Source of the DNA: Bacillus tianshenii
GTDB taxonomy: Bacteria > Bacillota > Bacilli > Bacillales > Bacillaceae_N
DNA length: 64,000 nucleotides
Assembly (NCBI GenBank): GCA_020524525.2
Contig: CP129018.1
Coordinates: 372,001-436,000, forward strand
Direction of reading: 5' to 3'
The translations under genes and the position numbers were made by a program. Numbering within the stretch: the stretch's first letter is position 1; each line of letters opens with the position of its first letter. The notes below the pieces were generated by a model, which was given only the letters and a program-made list of their open reading frames with translations, was not told where the DNA came from and did not search any database. Shown piece by piece: positions 17,048 to 25,403 of this stretch.

Positions 17048-17518
17048 ATGGAAATTGCAGTATTTGGTGCAGGTTGCTTTTGGGGTGTAGAGGCGTTTTT
17101 TGAAGTAGTACGTGGTGTTGAGAGTACGCGTGTCGGGTATTCAGGAGGCAACATTCCGAATCCAACTTATGAACAGGTGAAAACGGGGAACACAGGGCAT
17201 GCAGAAGTTGTAGAAGTGTTGTATGACCCATGGAAGATTTCCTATGATGAGCTACTGGATTTGTTCTTTGAATGTCACGACCCAACTACAAAAAATCGTC
17301 AAGGTATTGATATCGGCTCTCAATATCGTTCCGTTATCTTTTGCCAAGATGTTGCCCAGTTGAAAGCCGCTAAGGAAAAGAAAGTAGAACTAAATCGGAA
17401 AGGCATCTTTAAATCCAACCTTGTAACGGAAATAACACCAGCGAAAGAATTTTATTTAGCGGAAGAATATCATCAGAAGTACTTTCAAAAGAACGGAACA
17501 CTTGCATGTGGCATATAA
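17048..17518 (+). CDS. msrA: Peptide-methionine (S)-S-oxide reductase
   Basis: A 156-aa MsrA that reduces methionine-S-sulfoxide in proteins and free methionine. The catalytic motif GCFWG places the nucleophilic Cys10. HAEVVEV, DPTTKNRQGID and GSQYRSVIF are the substrate-pocket signatures. A C-terminal Cys in LACGI could serve as resolving cysteine. No MsrB is fused or adjacent. ATG 17048 follows GAGGAG. It is the only gene between the S-box and the next terminator, so SAM level controls it directly. Confidence 0.95.
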   Translation: MEIAVFGAGCFWGVEAFFEVVRGVESTRVGYSGGNIPNPTYEQVKTGNTGHAEVVEVLYDPWKISYDELLDLFFECHDPTTKNRQGIDIGSQYRSVIFCQDVAQLKAAKEKKVELNRKGIFKSNLVTEITPAKEFYLAEEYHQKYFQKNGTLACGI

Positions 17519-17529
17519 GTGATAATAGT

Positions 17530-17566
17530 GCGAATCTCTTATTTATCGAGATTCGCGCTTTTTTTT
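17530..17566 (+). terminator. Terminator of msrA
   Basis: A 9-bp stem, GCGAATCTC (17530-17538) with GAGATTCGC (17548-17556), is followed by GC and eight T residues. Confidence 0.9.
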
Positions 17567-17625
17567 GTTTTTATGATCCAAACAATGGGAATTTACTTGT
17601 ATAACCTTGAAAAGGGGAGAATGAG

Positions 17626-17985
17626 ATGATTTCTATTAAACCAAATCATTTAGAACAGGTTATCGAGATTGAGGTAGAAGGTAAGATAATGAAGCATGAT
17701 ATCGAAGAGTTTGAAACGTATATGGAACAAAAGAGAGAAGACGGAGAAAAGCTTGATTTGCTTATGGAAATTCGTGAGCTGGACGGCTATACGATGAAAG
17801 GATTAATGGAAGAGTTAAAATTTGATACGAGTCATTGGAACGACTTTAACAAAATTGCCGTCATAAGTGAGAAGCAGTGGGTAGAATTTAGTACGAAGAT
17901 GAGCGGGATTTTACCTAAAGTAGAGGTGAAGCATTTTAAGCCGGGTGAAAGAGATGTGGCAATTGATTGGCTAAGAAATATTTAA
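17626..17985 (+). CDS. SpoIIAA-like (STAS/SEC14-type) domain protein
   Basis: A 119-aa single-domain protein of the SpoIIAA-like family (DUF3478 type): alternating strands and helices, with HDIEEFETYMEQ, LDLLMEIRELDGYT and KIAVISEKQWVEF. Proteins of this family are cytoplasmic with unknown ligand and are not true anti-sigma antagonists. ATG 17626 follows AAAGGGGAG. It is a single-gene unit with its own terminator. Confidence 0.75.
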   Translation: MISIKPNHLEQVIEIEVEGKIMKHDIEEFETYMEQKREDGEKLDLLMEIRELDGYTMKGLMEELKFDTSHWNDFNKIAVISEKQWVEFSTKMSGILPKVEVKHFKPGERDVAIDWLRNI

Positions 17986-17995
17986 AGGAATAATA

Positions 17996-18033
17996 AAGCT
18001 GTCTCCCTTTTGAGAAGGGATGCAGCTTTTTTT
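17996..18033 (+). terminator. Terminator after the STAS-like gene
   Basis: The stem AAGCTGTCTCCCTT pairs with AAGGGATGCAGCTT around a TTGAG loop, with a small internal mismatch, and is followed by seven T residues. Confidence 0.85.
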
Positions 18034-18079
18034 GATCAAAAAAATGATTAACGAAATATTGCGAAAATTTCCGAGGTAT

Positions 18080-18113
18080 GTTAGGTTATGTCTAACGATG
18101 AAGTTTAGACTTC
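18080..18113 (+). promoter_or_regulatory. Two inverted repeats upstream of the first rpiR gene
   Basis: GTTAG-7 bases-CTAAC lies at 18080-18096 and GAAGT-TTAG-ACTTC at 18100-18113. GAAGTTT recurs at 18129-18135. They sit 50-85 bases before the RpiR start, where an autoregulatory operator is expected. Assignment to RpiR is inferred. Confidence 0.45.
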
Positions 18114-18165
18114 AAAAATATAAATAAAGAAGTTTGAACAACAAAATAGAAAATAGGTGGATGAA

Positions 18166-19026
18166 GTGGATAAGTTCGAAAAGCTTATACAAACACATTT
18201 TGATTCTTTATCGAAAAGTCAACGCAAGGTTGCTCAGTTTCTTCTTAATTACCCTGAACAATTTGCAGTGCAATCAGCAAGTGAAATTGGCAGTGCTGTA
18301 GGCGTAAGTGAGACGACCGTTATTCGTTTCTGTCATGCGCTAGACTTTACTGGATTTGCTGGTATGCAAAAGCATGTTCGCGAACAGCTCTTACTAAAGA
18401 GAAGTAATCTTGATCAGTTTTACTCCGAGAAGGTTGCTTTTTCGCAAGAAAGACTTTTCTTTGGGAATGTAATGAAACAAGATGCTCTTAATATTCAGCA
18501 TACAAGTGAACAATTAAAAGAAGCGAGTCTTGAAGCTGCCTCAAAACGAATTATTGAAGCAGACAAAGTTATCATTGCAGGGATGCGTACTTCATATGCA
18601 GCTGCTCATTGGTTAAGCTTTACTCTTCGTATGGGGAAAGAAAGTGTTCATCTCTTCCGGCCTGATACAGATGATCCGATTGCTCTTCTTCAGGAATGTA
18701 CAGACAATACGGTTTTCATTGGCATTTCATTTCCGCGTTATGCATTACAAACGATTAAGATGGCGGAATATATGCAGGAGAGAGGAGCATATATCATCGG
18801 GATAACTGATTCAGCTGTCGCGCCAATCCAGAAGTATGCAGACCTTGTGTTATCCATTCAATCATCAAATACGTCCACAATTGACATGGCGCCAATTTTA
18901 TTTTCTTACCTTCATTCCCTCGTAAGTTACGTATTAGTTAAGAACGAAGCACAATTCAAGCAACGAAAAGAACTGTATGAACTCGTGAATAGAGATGATT
19001 TCTTTTTGAAGGAGGGAGATGACTAA
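18166..19026 (+). CDS. RpiR/MurR family regulator with SIS domain
   Basis: A 286-aa regulator. Residues 1-75 form the RpiR helix-turn-helix (SASEIGSAVGVSETTVIRFCHAL). From about residue 120 comes a SIS domain (IAGMRTSYAAAHWL, GISFPRYALQT). SIS domains usually bind phosphosugars, but this member heads an amino-acid operon, so its ligand may differ. GTG 18166, six bases after AGGTGG, is preferred to GTG 18157. It overlaps the start region of the M20 gene. It is clearly paralogous to the regulator at 41.3 kb. Confidence 0.88.
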   Translation: MDKFEKLIQTHFDSLSKSQRKVAQFLLNYPEQFAVQSASEIGSAVGVSETTVIRFCHALDFTGFAGMQKHVREQLLLKRSNLDQFYSEKVAFSQERLFFGNVMKQDALNIQHTSEQLKEASLEAASKRIIEADKVIIAGMRTSYAAAHWLSFTLRMGKESVHLFRPDTDDPIALLQECTDNTVFIGISFPRYALQTIKMAEYMQERGAYIIGITDSAVAPIQKYADLVLSIQSSNTSTIDMAPILFSYLHSLVSYVLVKNEAQFKQRKELYELVNRDDFFLKEGDD

Positions 19027-19027
19027 T

Positions 19028-20155
19028 ATGAATCAAGTTCTAGAATCATTGAAGCCGACACTCCAACAAACCTTTCAATACTTACATGAAAATCCTGAAA
19101 TTAGTTGGCAGGAAGTAGGGACTACTAAATACCTTGTTGATTTCCTGTCTGCACAAGGTTTCGAGCCTGTGCTGTTTGAGGATTGTCCAGGCTTCTATAT
19201 TGAAATAGGTGAAGGGCCTTTTTGTGTAGGCTTAAGAACAGATATGGATGCTTTGTGGCAAGAAGTGAACGGAACACTTCAAGCAAATCATTCATGTGGT
19301 CATGATGCGCATATGACGATGGCGGTGATGACACTGCTATTATTGAAAGAATTAGACTATCAGCCAAACGGAAGGCTTAAAGTGCTATTTCAGCCAGCAG
19401 AAGAAAAAGGAGAAGGTGCTTTAAAGCTAGTTGAAAAAGGTTTGATTGATGATATTGATTTCTTATATGGTGTTCACTTAAGACCGATTCAAGAGTTGCA
19501 GGATGGCCACGCCTCAGCTGGCATTCAACATGGGGCTGCCAATGTATTAAGAGGTAAGATTTTTGGCCAAGATGCGCATGCTGCACGTCCTCATTTAGGT
19601 ACAAATGCCATTGAAATTGGAGCAGCGATTATGAACCATCTAAATATGATTCACCTTGACCCGATGGTTCCTCACTCAGTGAAAATGACCTCTTTTCAAG
19701 CTGGAGGAGAAATCGGTAATAGTATCCCAGGCTCCGGCACGTTCTTGTTGGATTTGCGAGCACAAACAAATGAAGTGATGCAAGATTTAAAGAGTGCAGT
19801 TCAGAAAACAGTACAGAAAGTTTCTGAGCTTTATAACGTTGATATTACGCTAAGTGGAAATGATGGCGTAGCAGCGGCGGTCATTGATTCAGAGGCACAA
19901 CAGGTGATGGCGGAAGCGGTCGAAGATACAATTGGAAAAGACCGGCTAATGCCACCGATTGTTACGGCAGGAGGCGAAGATTTTCACTTCTATACGTTGA
20001 AACGACCTTCATTGAAAGCGGTCATGCTTGGACTTGGTTGTGATTTGAAGCCTGGACTGCACCATCCGAATATGACTTTTAATGAAGAGGCGCTCTCTAC
20101 TGGAGTGGAAATTTTAGCGAAGACAATTATGAATACGTTTCGTACATACGGCTGA
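19028..20155 (+). CDS. M20 family amidohydrolase (N-acyl-L-amino acid hydrolase)
   Basis: A dinuclear-metal peptidase/aminoacylase of about 375 aa. Ligand motifs are TDMDALWQEVNG, NHSCGHDAHM (Cys-Gly-His-Asp-Ala-His), PAEEKGEGA, VHLRP and the late AGGEDFHFY. ATG 19028 aligns with the start of its paralogue at 61,682; ATG 19019 also exists but crowds the RBS. Followed by a GNAT and a racemase, it fits the L-desuccinylase step of the known N-succinyl-amino-acid pathway. A general hippurate hydrolase-like role cannot be excluded. Confidence 0.85.
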   Translation: MNQVLESLKPTLQQTFQYLHENPEISWQEVGTTKYLVDFLSAQGFEPVLFEDCPGFYIEIGEGPFCVGLRTDMDALWQEVNGTLQANHSCGHDAHMTMAVMTLLLLKELDYQPNGRLKVLFQPAEEKGEGALKLVEKGLIDDIDFLYGVHLRPIQELQDGHASAGIQHGAANVLRGKIFGQDAHAARPHLGTNAIEIGAAIMNHLNMIHLDPMVPHSVKMTSFQAGGEIGNSIPGSGTFLLDLRAQTNEVMQDLKSAVQKTVQKVSELYNVDITLSGNDGVAAAVIDSEAQQVMAEAVEDTIGKDRLMPPIVTAGGEDFHFYTLKRPSLKAVMLGLGCDLKPGLHHPNMTFNEEALSTGVEILAKTIMNTFRTYG

Positions 20156-20166
20156 GGAGGGTTGGT

Positions 20167-21027
20167 ATGCGGAGAGAGGTTACGATTCGTAAGCTTGAAA
20201 CAATTGAAGATCTAAAAGGGATGCAGGAAATACAGCGAAGCATATGGTCAGAAGGGGTGATTCCGCTTCACCAAACGATGACTGTGAATTTAAATGGCGG
20301 CTTAATCATCGGCGCCTTTCATGAAGAGAAAATCATTGGCTTCAGCTACGGATTTCCTGGCTTTCAGAATCAAAATGTGTATCTATGTTCTCACGTTCTT
20401 GGTATTCACCCTGATTATCAGCGTCAAGGGATCGGTTCATTGCTCAAGCAAGCTCAGAAAGAAATGGCGATTAAGCTTGGCTACACCTCTATTACTTGGA
20501 CATATGACCCGCTTGAAAGTGTAAATGGTTACCTTAACTTATCGAAGTTAGGCGCGATTTGTAGTACATATGTGGAAAATTGCTATGGAAAGATGGAGGA
20601 CACCTTAAATTACGGGATGCCAACGGATCGTTTTAAAGTCGAATGGCATGTTCGCAGTTCATATGTGAACAACAGAATTGATTGGAACAAGCGGTTGGAC
20701 AATCCTGTAATGATAGCAAACTATGAGAAGCTTGCAAGCGGACAGCCAATGTTGACTGATCAAATGCTTTTCGATGAGCAAACGATTCAACAACAAGAAC
20801 AAGTGCTTATTCCGTGCCCAACACATATTCAGCAATTGAAGCAGGCTGATTTTAGTCTGGCACTTGATTGGCGCATGAAGGTAAGGAAGGCATTTCAAAT
20901 GCTTTTTGGAAATGGGTTTGCAGCTGTACATATTCAAAAAACAGACACACCAGTTCATTATTATTTAGCTGTAAAACAAGCATCATTGCCATTACAGCAT
21001 GAAAGCGAGGAATCAATATGCAATTAA
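20167..21027 (+). CDS. GNAT acyltransferase (COG3375), probable D-amino acid N-succinyltransferase
   Basis: A 286-aa protein with an N-terminal GNAT fold. The acyl-CoA motif A is [20 protein letters not shown] at about residues 74-94, and the remaining 140 residues are specific to COG3375. In the Geobacillus kaustophilus pathway a homologous GNAT uses succinyl-CoA to N-succinylate D-amino acids before racemisation. Position between the M20 hydrolase and racemase supports the same job. It overlaps the racemase gene by 10 bases, indicating translational coupling. Confidence 0.78.
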   Translation: MRREVTIRKLETIEDLKGMQEIQRSIWSEGVIPLHQTMTVNLNGGLIIGAFHEEKIIGFSYGFPGFQNQNVYLCSHVLGIHPDYQRQGIGSLLKQAQKEMAIKLGYTSITWTYDPLESVNGYLNLSKLGAICSTYVENCYGKMEDTLNYGMPTDRFKVEWHVRSSYVNNRIDWNKRLDNPVMIANYEKLASGQPMLTDQMLFDEQTIQQQEQVLIPCPTHIQQLKQADFSLALDWRMKVRKAFQMLFGNGFAAVHIQKTDTPVHYYLAVKQASLPLQHESEESICN

Positions 21028-22136
21028 AAGAAATTACAGTACGCCATATGCGGATGCGGTTGAAAGCACCATTTGTCACAAGTCTATGGACAACATATGA
21101 TAAAGAATTTCTCCTAGTAGAAGCAAAAGACGAAAATGGTTTGACTGGCTGGGGGGAATCGGTTGCATTGCCGGCACCTTGGTACAGTGAAGAGACATGT
21201 GCAACAAACTGGCATATGCTAGAGGATTTCTTAATTCCGATGATTTTTGAACATAAGATTGAGCACCCTGACCAAGTTTCAGAGATCTTTAAGCCTATTC
21301 GAAAAAATAATATGGCGAAAGCAGGGCTAGAAGGTGCAGTCTGGGACTTATATGCCCAACGACAAGGAGTATCACTTGCAGCTGCACTTGGTGGAACACG
21401 TAGCCAAATTGATGTCGGCATTAGCATTGGCATTCAAGAAAGTGTAGATGAACTACTCCGCCTTGTAGAGACACATGTTGAAGAAGGCTACAAACGAATT
21501 AAAGTGAAGATTAAGCCGGGATGGGACGTTACCATTGTAAAAGAAATCCGCAAAAATTTTCCTAATATTTCGTTAATGGTTGATGCAAATTCAGCTTACA
21601 CCCTTGATGATATAGACCATCTCAAGCAACTGGATGCGTATAACTTGCTAATGATTGAACAGCCTCTTGCAGCAGATGACATTATCGACCATGCCAAACT
21701 TCAGGCTGAGTTAAATACACCCATCTGTCTTGATGAAAGTATTCATTCTGTTGAAGATGCACGGAAAGCTCTTGAACTAGGAAGCTGCAAAATTATCAAC
21801 ATTAAAGTCGGACGAGTAGGCGGCTTAACAGAGTCGAAGAAAATTCATGACTTAGCAGTTGAACAAGGTGTGGATGTTTGGTGTGGTGGCATGCTCGAGG
21901 CAGGAGTGGGCCGAGCTCACAATATTGCGGTTACAACTCTAGCAAACTTTACATTACCTGGAGACACGGCGAGTTCATCAAGGTATTGGGAGGAGGATAT
22001 TGTTGAGCCGAATATTACGGTCGAAAACGGCGTTATCACTGTTCCAGAAGCACCTGGCTTAGGTTTTCACGTTAAACGAGATACAGTTGAGAAATTCACT
22101 GTCAAACAACAGACATATTCCATAGTTAATGCATAA
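21018..22136 (+). CDS. N-succinylamino acid racemase-like (MenC/NSAR subgroup of the enolase superfamily)
   Basis: A 372-aa muconate-lactonizing-group enzyme. Catalytic residues are in place: Lys164 and Lys166 (KxK motif in [10 protein letters not shown]), Asp189, Glu214 and Asp239 as Mg ligands, and Lys263 (NIKVGRVGG) on the opposite face. The family includes o-succinylbenzoate synthase (MenC) and N-succinylamino acid racemase, which often overlap in activity. No other men genes are near, whereas the GNAT and M20 partners are, so racemase is the better call. ATG 21018 follows GCGAGGAA. Confidence 0.85.
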   Translation: MQLKEITVRHMRMRLKAPFVTSLWTTYDKEFLLVEAKDENGLTGWGESVALPAPWYSEETCATNWHMLEDFLIPMIFEHKIEHPDQVSEIFKPIRKNNMAKAGLEGAVWDLYAQRQGVSLAAALGGTRSQIDVGISIGIQESVDELLRLVETHVEEGYKRIKVKIKPGWDVTIVKEIRKNFPNISLMVDANSAYTLDDIDHLKQLDAYNLLMIEQPLAADDIIDHAKLQAELNTPICLDESIHSVEDARKALELGSCKIINIKVGRVGGLTESKKIHDLAVEQGVDVWCGGMLEAGVGRAHNIAVTTLANFTLPGDTASSSRYWEEDIVEPNITVENGVITVPEAPGLGFHVKRDTVEKFTVKQQTYSIVNA

Positions 22137-22149
22137 GAAAAAAGAGGTT

Positions 22150-22178
22150 TTAAGGAAAGGACACTCTCCTTTTCTTAA
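22150..22178 (+). other. Hairpin between racemase and symporter genes
   Basis: TTAAGGAAAGGA pairs with TCCTTTTCTTAA with one G-U pair. It is followed by GCCCTC rather than a T-run. It may be an mRNA processing or partial-termination site separating the enzymes from the symporter. Confidence 0.5.
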
Positions 22179-22211
22179 GCCCTCACTTTCATCATAATGG
22201 AGGAGGATGTT

Positions 22212-23606
22212 ATGGAAGCGCTATCAAAGATAATTAGTCAACTGTCAGGATTTGTTTGGGGCTTACCGATGATCTTATTGCTTCTAGGTGGCGGGTTATT
22301 TCTAACAGCTCGTTTAGGATTCTTTCAATTCAAGTATTTCCCTCATATTATTAGTCAAACCTTCGGAAAAATTTTTAGTAAAAGTGATGCACCTGGCTCA
22401 GTTACACCATTTCAGGCAACAACCTCAGCCTTAGCATCAACAATGGGGGCAGCAAATATTGTCGGTGTACCTGTAGCAATTACACTTGGTGGGCCTGGTG
22501 CGATATTTTGGATGTGGCTTGTTGCGTTAATAGGAATGGCAACAAAGTATTCTGAAGTTGTGCTTGGGATTCGTTATCGCGCAAAAAACAAGAATAATGA
22601 GTGGGTCGGCGGCCCAATGTACTACATCGAAAAGGGACTAGGGTGGAAGCGTGTGGCAACATTTTTCGCCTTTGCCTTAATGATTGAAATCATTGCGAGT
22701 ATGATGGTTCAAGCAAATTCAGTGGCAACAACGGTGGAAAGCTCGTTCGGTATATCTCCGCTTGTAACAGGCCTAGTAGTGATGGCGCTTGTCGGTCTTG
22801 TTGTTCTAGGCGGGATCAAAACAATTGGAAAAGTTTCAGAAAAACTTATTCCAACAATGGTTATCTTGTATTTAGTTAGTGCCCTTATCGTGCTTGGTGT
22901 CAATGTAGCTGAAATTCCTGCGGCGTTTGGTTTGATTTTCAAATATGCCTTTGCACCAATTTCAGCAGTGGGAGGCTTTGCCGGAGCTGGTGTAGCGATG
23001 GCTATTCGTTGGGGACTTGCTCGCGGTATGTATTCGAATGAAGCAGGTATGGGAACCGCACCAATTGCCCATTCAGCTGCTAAGACAGAGCATCCGTCGA
23101 AACAAGGCTTCTGGGGCGTGTTTGAAGTTATTGTTGATACGTTAATCGTTTGTACGATGACTGCACTGGTCATTTTAACGTCAGGTGTGTGGAAAGAAGC
23201 TGGAACAAATGATCCGTCAGCGATGGTAGCAGCGGCTTTTGCAAAGGTGTTCGGTGATTCAATTGCAGGTTCTATTGTGTCAATTGCACTTTTCTTCTTT
23301 GTTTTTACAACATTAATTGTCATTGTATACTATGGAGAGAAGCAAGCTGAATATCTATTTGGAACGGTGTTTTCAAAAGTGATGCGCGGTGTATATATTG
23401 TATCGATTGTCGTCGGTTCAATTGGCGGCTTGAAATTCATCTGGCAGTTCTTAGACTTATTACTAGCGGGAATCGTCATTCCGAATGTCATCGCGGTTGT
23501 CTTCTTAAGTAAACAAGTCCGTGAAATAACGGATGATTACTTCCAAAATTTCTACAAGCAATCTCGTGGGAAGCAGTCAAAAGATAAAGTAAATGAAATC
23601 AGTTAA
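22212..23606 (+). CDS. AGCS family sodium:alanine/glycine symporter
   Basis: An integral membrane symporter of 464 aa with around eleven membrane segments. Family signatures include TTSALASTMGAANIVGVPVAI and GMYSNEAGMGTAPIAHSAA. AGCS carriers import alanine, glycine, serine or D-alanine with sodium. ATG 22212 is five bases after AGGAGG; ATG 22197 lies upstream of it. As the last gene of the RpiR operon it probably supplies the amino acids that the enzymes convert. Confidence 0.92.
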   Translation: MEALSKIISQLSGFVWGLPMILLLLGGGLFLTARLGFFQFKYFPHIISQTFGKIFSKSDAPGSVTPFQATTSALASTMGAANIVGVPVAITLGGPGAIFWMWLVALIGMATKYSEVVLGIRYRAKNKNNEWVGGPMYYIEKGLGWKRVATFFAFALMIEIIASMMVQANSVATTVESSFGISPLVTGLVVMALVGLVVLGGIKTIGKVSEKLIPTMVILYLVSALIVLGVNVAEIPAAFGLIFKYAFAPISAVGGFAGAGVAMAIRWGLARGMYSNEAGMGTAPIAHSAAKTEHPSKQGFWGVFEVIVDTLIVCTMTALVILTSGVWKEAGTNDPSAMVAAAFAKVFGDSIAGSIVSIALFFFVFTTLIVIVYYGEKQAEYLFGTVFSKVMRGVYIVSIVVGSIGGLKFIWQFLDLLLAGIVIPNVIAVVFLSKQVREITDDYFQNFYKQSRGKQSKDKVNEIS

Positions 23607-23611
23607 CTTAA

Positions 23612-23640
23612 ATAAACCGAGCCAGTGCGGCTCGGTTTAT
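23612..23640. terminator. Bidirectional terminator between convergent genes
   Basis: A perfect 12-bp stem, ATAAACCGAGCC (23612-23623) with GGCTCGGTTTAT (23629-23640). It closes the symporter operon on the plus strand and overlaps the stop of the convergent LOG-family gene. Confidence 0.85.
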
Positions 23641-24218
23641 GTTTGTTCTTTATTAATCCATTTTTTAAGATGAGGTGGCTCGTATGCATTGAATTTTTCA
23701 AGCAGTGTTTCCGGGTCGGAAGCAACGATCGCAATTGAGCGGTGTTCCTCTTTCATAAATTGCTGTTCTACCATATGGTCAAACAGTGAAATGATTGGGT
23801 CATAATAATGATGAATGTTAAGCAGTCCACATGGCTTATAATGTTCACCGAGCTGAGCCCATGTGAAGATTTCGAAGAACTCCTCCAACGTCCCAGGCCC
23901 GCCAGGTAAGGCAACAAATCCGTCTGCTAGTTCTGCCATCTTTGCTTTTCGTGCATGCATCGAATCGACCACATGCAATTCTGTTAAGTTAGGATGGGCA
24001 ATTTCCTTTTCGTTGAGCATTTCTGGAATAACCCCGATAACTTGTCCGCCATGCTCAAGCACCGTGTCAGCAACTGTTCCCATGATACCAACACTTGCTC
24101 CACCATAAATTAACGTGATGCCTCTTTCTGCTAATACCTTTCCGAGTGCAATAGCACCTTCACGATACTTCTCAGAACGTCCATTGCTTGAGCCGCAAAA
24201 TACACATAAGGTTTTCAC
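23637..24218 (-). CDS. LOG family protein (TIGR00730, YvdD-like)
   Basis: A 193-aa Rossmann-fold protein of the family once called lysine decarboxylases. It has the diagnostic PGGPGTLEEFFE motif and the N-terminal VFCGSSNG and YGGASVGIMG segments. Characterised members are cytokinin riboside 5'-monophosphate phosphoribohydrolases or hydrolyse other nucleoside monophosphates. Its role in this bacterium is not evident from the context. ATG 24218 follows AGGGAGG. Confidence 0.9.
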   Translation of the reverse strand: MKTLCVFCGSSNGRSEKYREGAIALGKVLAERGITLIYGGASVGIMGTVADTVLEHGGQVIGVIPEMLNEKEIAHPNLTELHVVDSMHARKAKMAELADGFVALPGGPGTLEEFFEIFTWAQLGEHYKPCGLLNIHHYYDPIISLFDHMVEQQFMKEEHRSIAIVASDPETLLEKFNAYEPPHLKKWINKEQT

Positions 24219-24394
24219 AACAATTCGCCTCCCTTAATAGCTTGAGTATAAAACAATATATATGAAATATAAATGGATCATAGTCATCAGATGGGGTAGA
24301 GTATTGAAAAATTAAAGGTGAAGTGACCGTTCAGTCTATGGAGTAGGTAATAAAATGGGGTAAAAAATGAAGGTTTTTTTAAAAGAGGGTTGGC

Positions 24395-24562
24395 TTATTC
24401 TTCAAAATATTGCTTAAGGTTTTGGAAGTTTCGTTCAATCTCTGGAATTCTACTTTTCACGTCTTTTACATAATTAGGGTCATAGAAATTTGTATTTCCT
24501 TTTAGAGAGTTTAACAGTTCTTGGAGTAGCTTCACGACCTCGAATGATTGTTGAGTTGGCAA
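24395..24562 (-). CDS. Small hypothetical protein, 55 aa
   Basis: A short ORF on the minus strand with a perfect AGGAGGT seven bases upstream of TTG 24562. The product begins MPTQQSFEVVKLLQELLN and ends in NLKQYFEE. It is hydrophilic, likely mostly helical, and has no membrane span or cysteine. I do not recognise it. The strong RBS and gene-like composition make it a probable gene in what would otherwise be a 600-base gap. Confidence 0.6.
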   Translation of the reverse strand: MPTQQSFEVVKLLQELLNSLKGNTNFYDPNYVKDVKSRIPEIERNFQNLKQYFEE

Positions 24563-24680
24563 TTTAGTACCTCCTAATAAGATGAGATTATAAAAATGTA
24601 GTTAAAATTCTACCGTGTTGTGTGAAGAAGTTCAATGAATTTTCTAAATAAACTTTTTATGAACATTTTGGTTGAAAAGA

Positions 24681-24709
24681 TTGTGTTTTGGAGGTAAGGG
24701 TGGTATATT
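24681..24709 (+). promoter_or_regulatory. Promoter of a candidate small RNA
   Basis: TTGTGT (24681-24686), a 17-base spacer and TATATT (24704-24709) form a plausible sigma-A promoter. No convincing coding sequence follows it before a terminator about 95 bases downstream. Confidence 0.45.
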
Positions 24710-24715
24710 AATCAA

Positions 24716-24830
24716 GCGATGAGCTAATTTGTGTAAGTCGAAGGACACGCCTTCTGGTAACGTGCGAATGTGGTCGCATGGTTCTTCGCCTCAAACGTGA
24801 AAAAGGCGCCTGTTTCAGGCGTCTTTTTGT
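24716..24830 (+). ncRNA. Candidate small structured RNA with its own promoter and terminator
   Basis: About 115 bases that lack a credible ORF but hold three successive hairpins: GAAGG-ACAC-GCCTTC-type near 24741, TGCGA-ATGTGG-TCGCA near 24765, and a terminator AAGGCGCCTG/CAGGCGTCTT (24803-24825) with a T-run. Single-stranded TTCTTCGCC lies between the second hairpin and the terminator. I cannot match it to a known Bacillus RNA. It could instead be a leader fragment. Confidence 0.5.
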
Positions 24831-24843
24831 ATTTTTTCGTGTT

Positions 24844-25287
24844 TTATCTTATAAATGTAATAAAATCAACATTAATCGGTTCAGCCCCAGTGTCGCGAAG
24901 ATGTAAGTTAATCTGACCTCGATGATATTGTCCATGAAGTGCAACATGCGTTAAAATATCGCGAATTGAACTGTGGAACGTTTTCCCTGTACTATTTTGA
25001 TAAGAGATGACATCATCTAGATTTGCGTTTGTGAGCTCGGTTAGAAATGCTTCGTAGTCAGTGTTATTCGTACCGACAAGCTCTTCACATTCTGCTAAAC
25101 CCATGTCAGACCATATCGGCAGGTCGGAACTATTATGTCCCTGTAATCTTGTCAGCCAAACTTTTTCTGCACAAAGGATATGAGCAAATAACTGTCTTGC
25201 GCGTTGGTTATCAGCAGTCTGCAAAGCTGTAAGGATTCGTTCGTTTGCCCAATTTAGATGCTCATACATCTTTTGAATTGTCTTCAA
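24844..25287 (-). CDS. DinB family protein
   Basis: A 147-aa four-helix bundle metalloprotein of the DinB/YfiT superfamily. Potential metal-binding histidines occur in FAHILCAEKVW and in THVALHGQYHRGQ. DinB proteins include thiol transferases; their substrates are mostly unknown. TTG 25287 is eight bases after AGGAGG; the longer reading from 25359 has no comparable RBS. Confidence 0.8.
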   Translation of the reverse strand: MKTIQKMYEHLNWANERILTALQTADNQRARQLFAHILCAEKVWLTRLQGHNSSDLPIWSDMGLAECEELVGTNNTDYEAFLTELTNANLDDVISYQNSTGKTFHSSIRDILTHVALHGQYHRGQINLHLRDTGAEPINVDFITFIR

Positions 25288-25365
25288 ACCATCATCCTCC
25301 TTCTTATTGCTTCTTTTATCACATATTCGAGAATTGATAGAAATTTCCTTTTTATTCAAAATTAA

Positions 25366-25392
25366 AAGGATGTCCCAAAAGAGGACACCCTT
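25366..25392 (-). terminator. Terminator of the DUF1206 gene
   Basis: On the minus strand GGGTGTCC pairs with GGACATCC around a TCTTTTG loop and is followed by TTTTAATTTT. Confidence 0.75.
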
Positions 25393-25403
25393 AGCTTGTA
25401 TTC

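Noticed and set aside
21018-22136. Annotation as menC (o-succinylbenzoate synthase)
   Set aside because: The fold and active site allow it, but the neighbours (GNAT, M20, AGCS) belong to the N-succinylamino acid racemase route and no menaquinone genes are near.
22709-23323. 204-aa minus-strand ORF opposite the AGCS symporter
   Set aside because: Antisense shadow of a strongly conserved coding gene; no RBS and biased composition.
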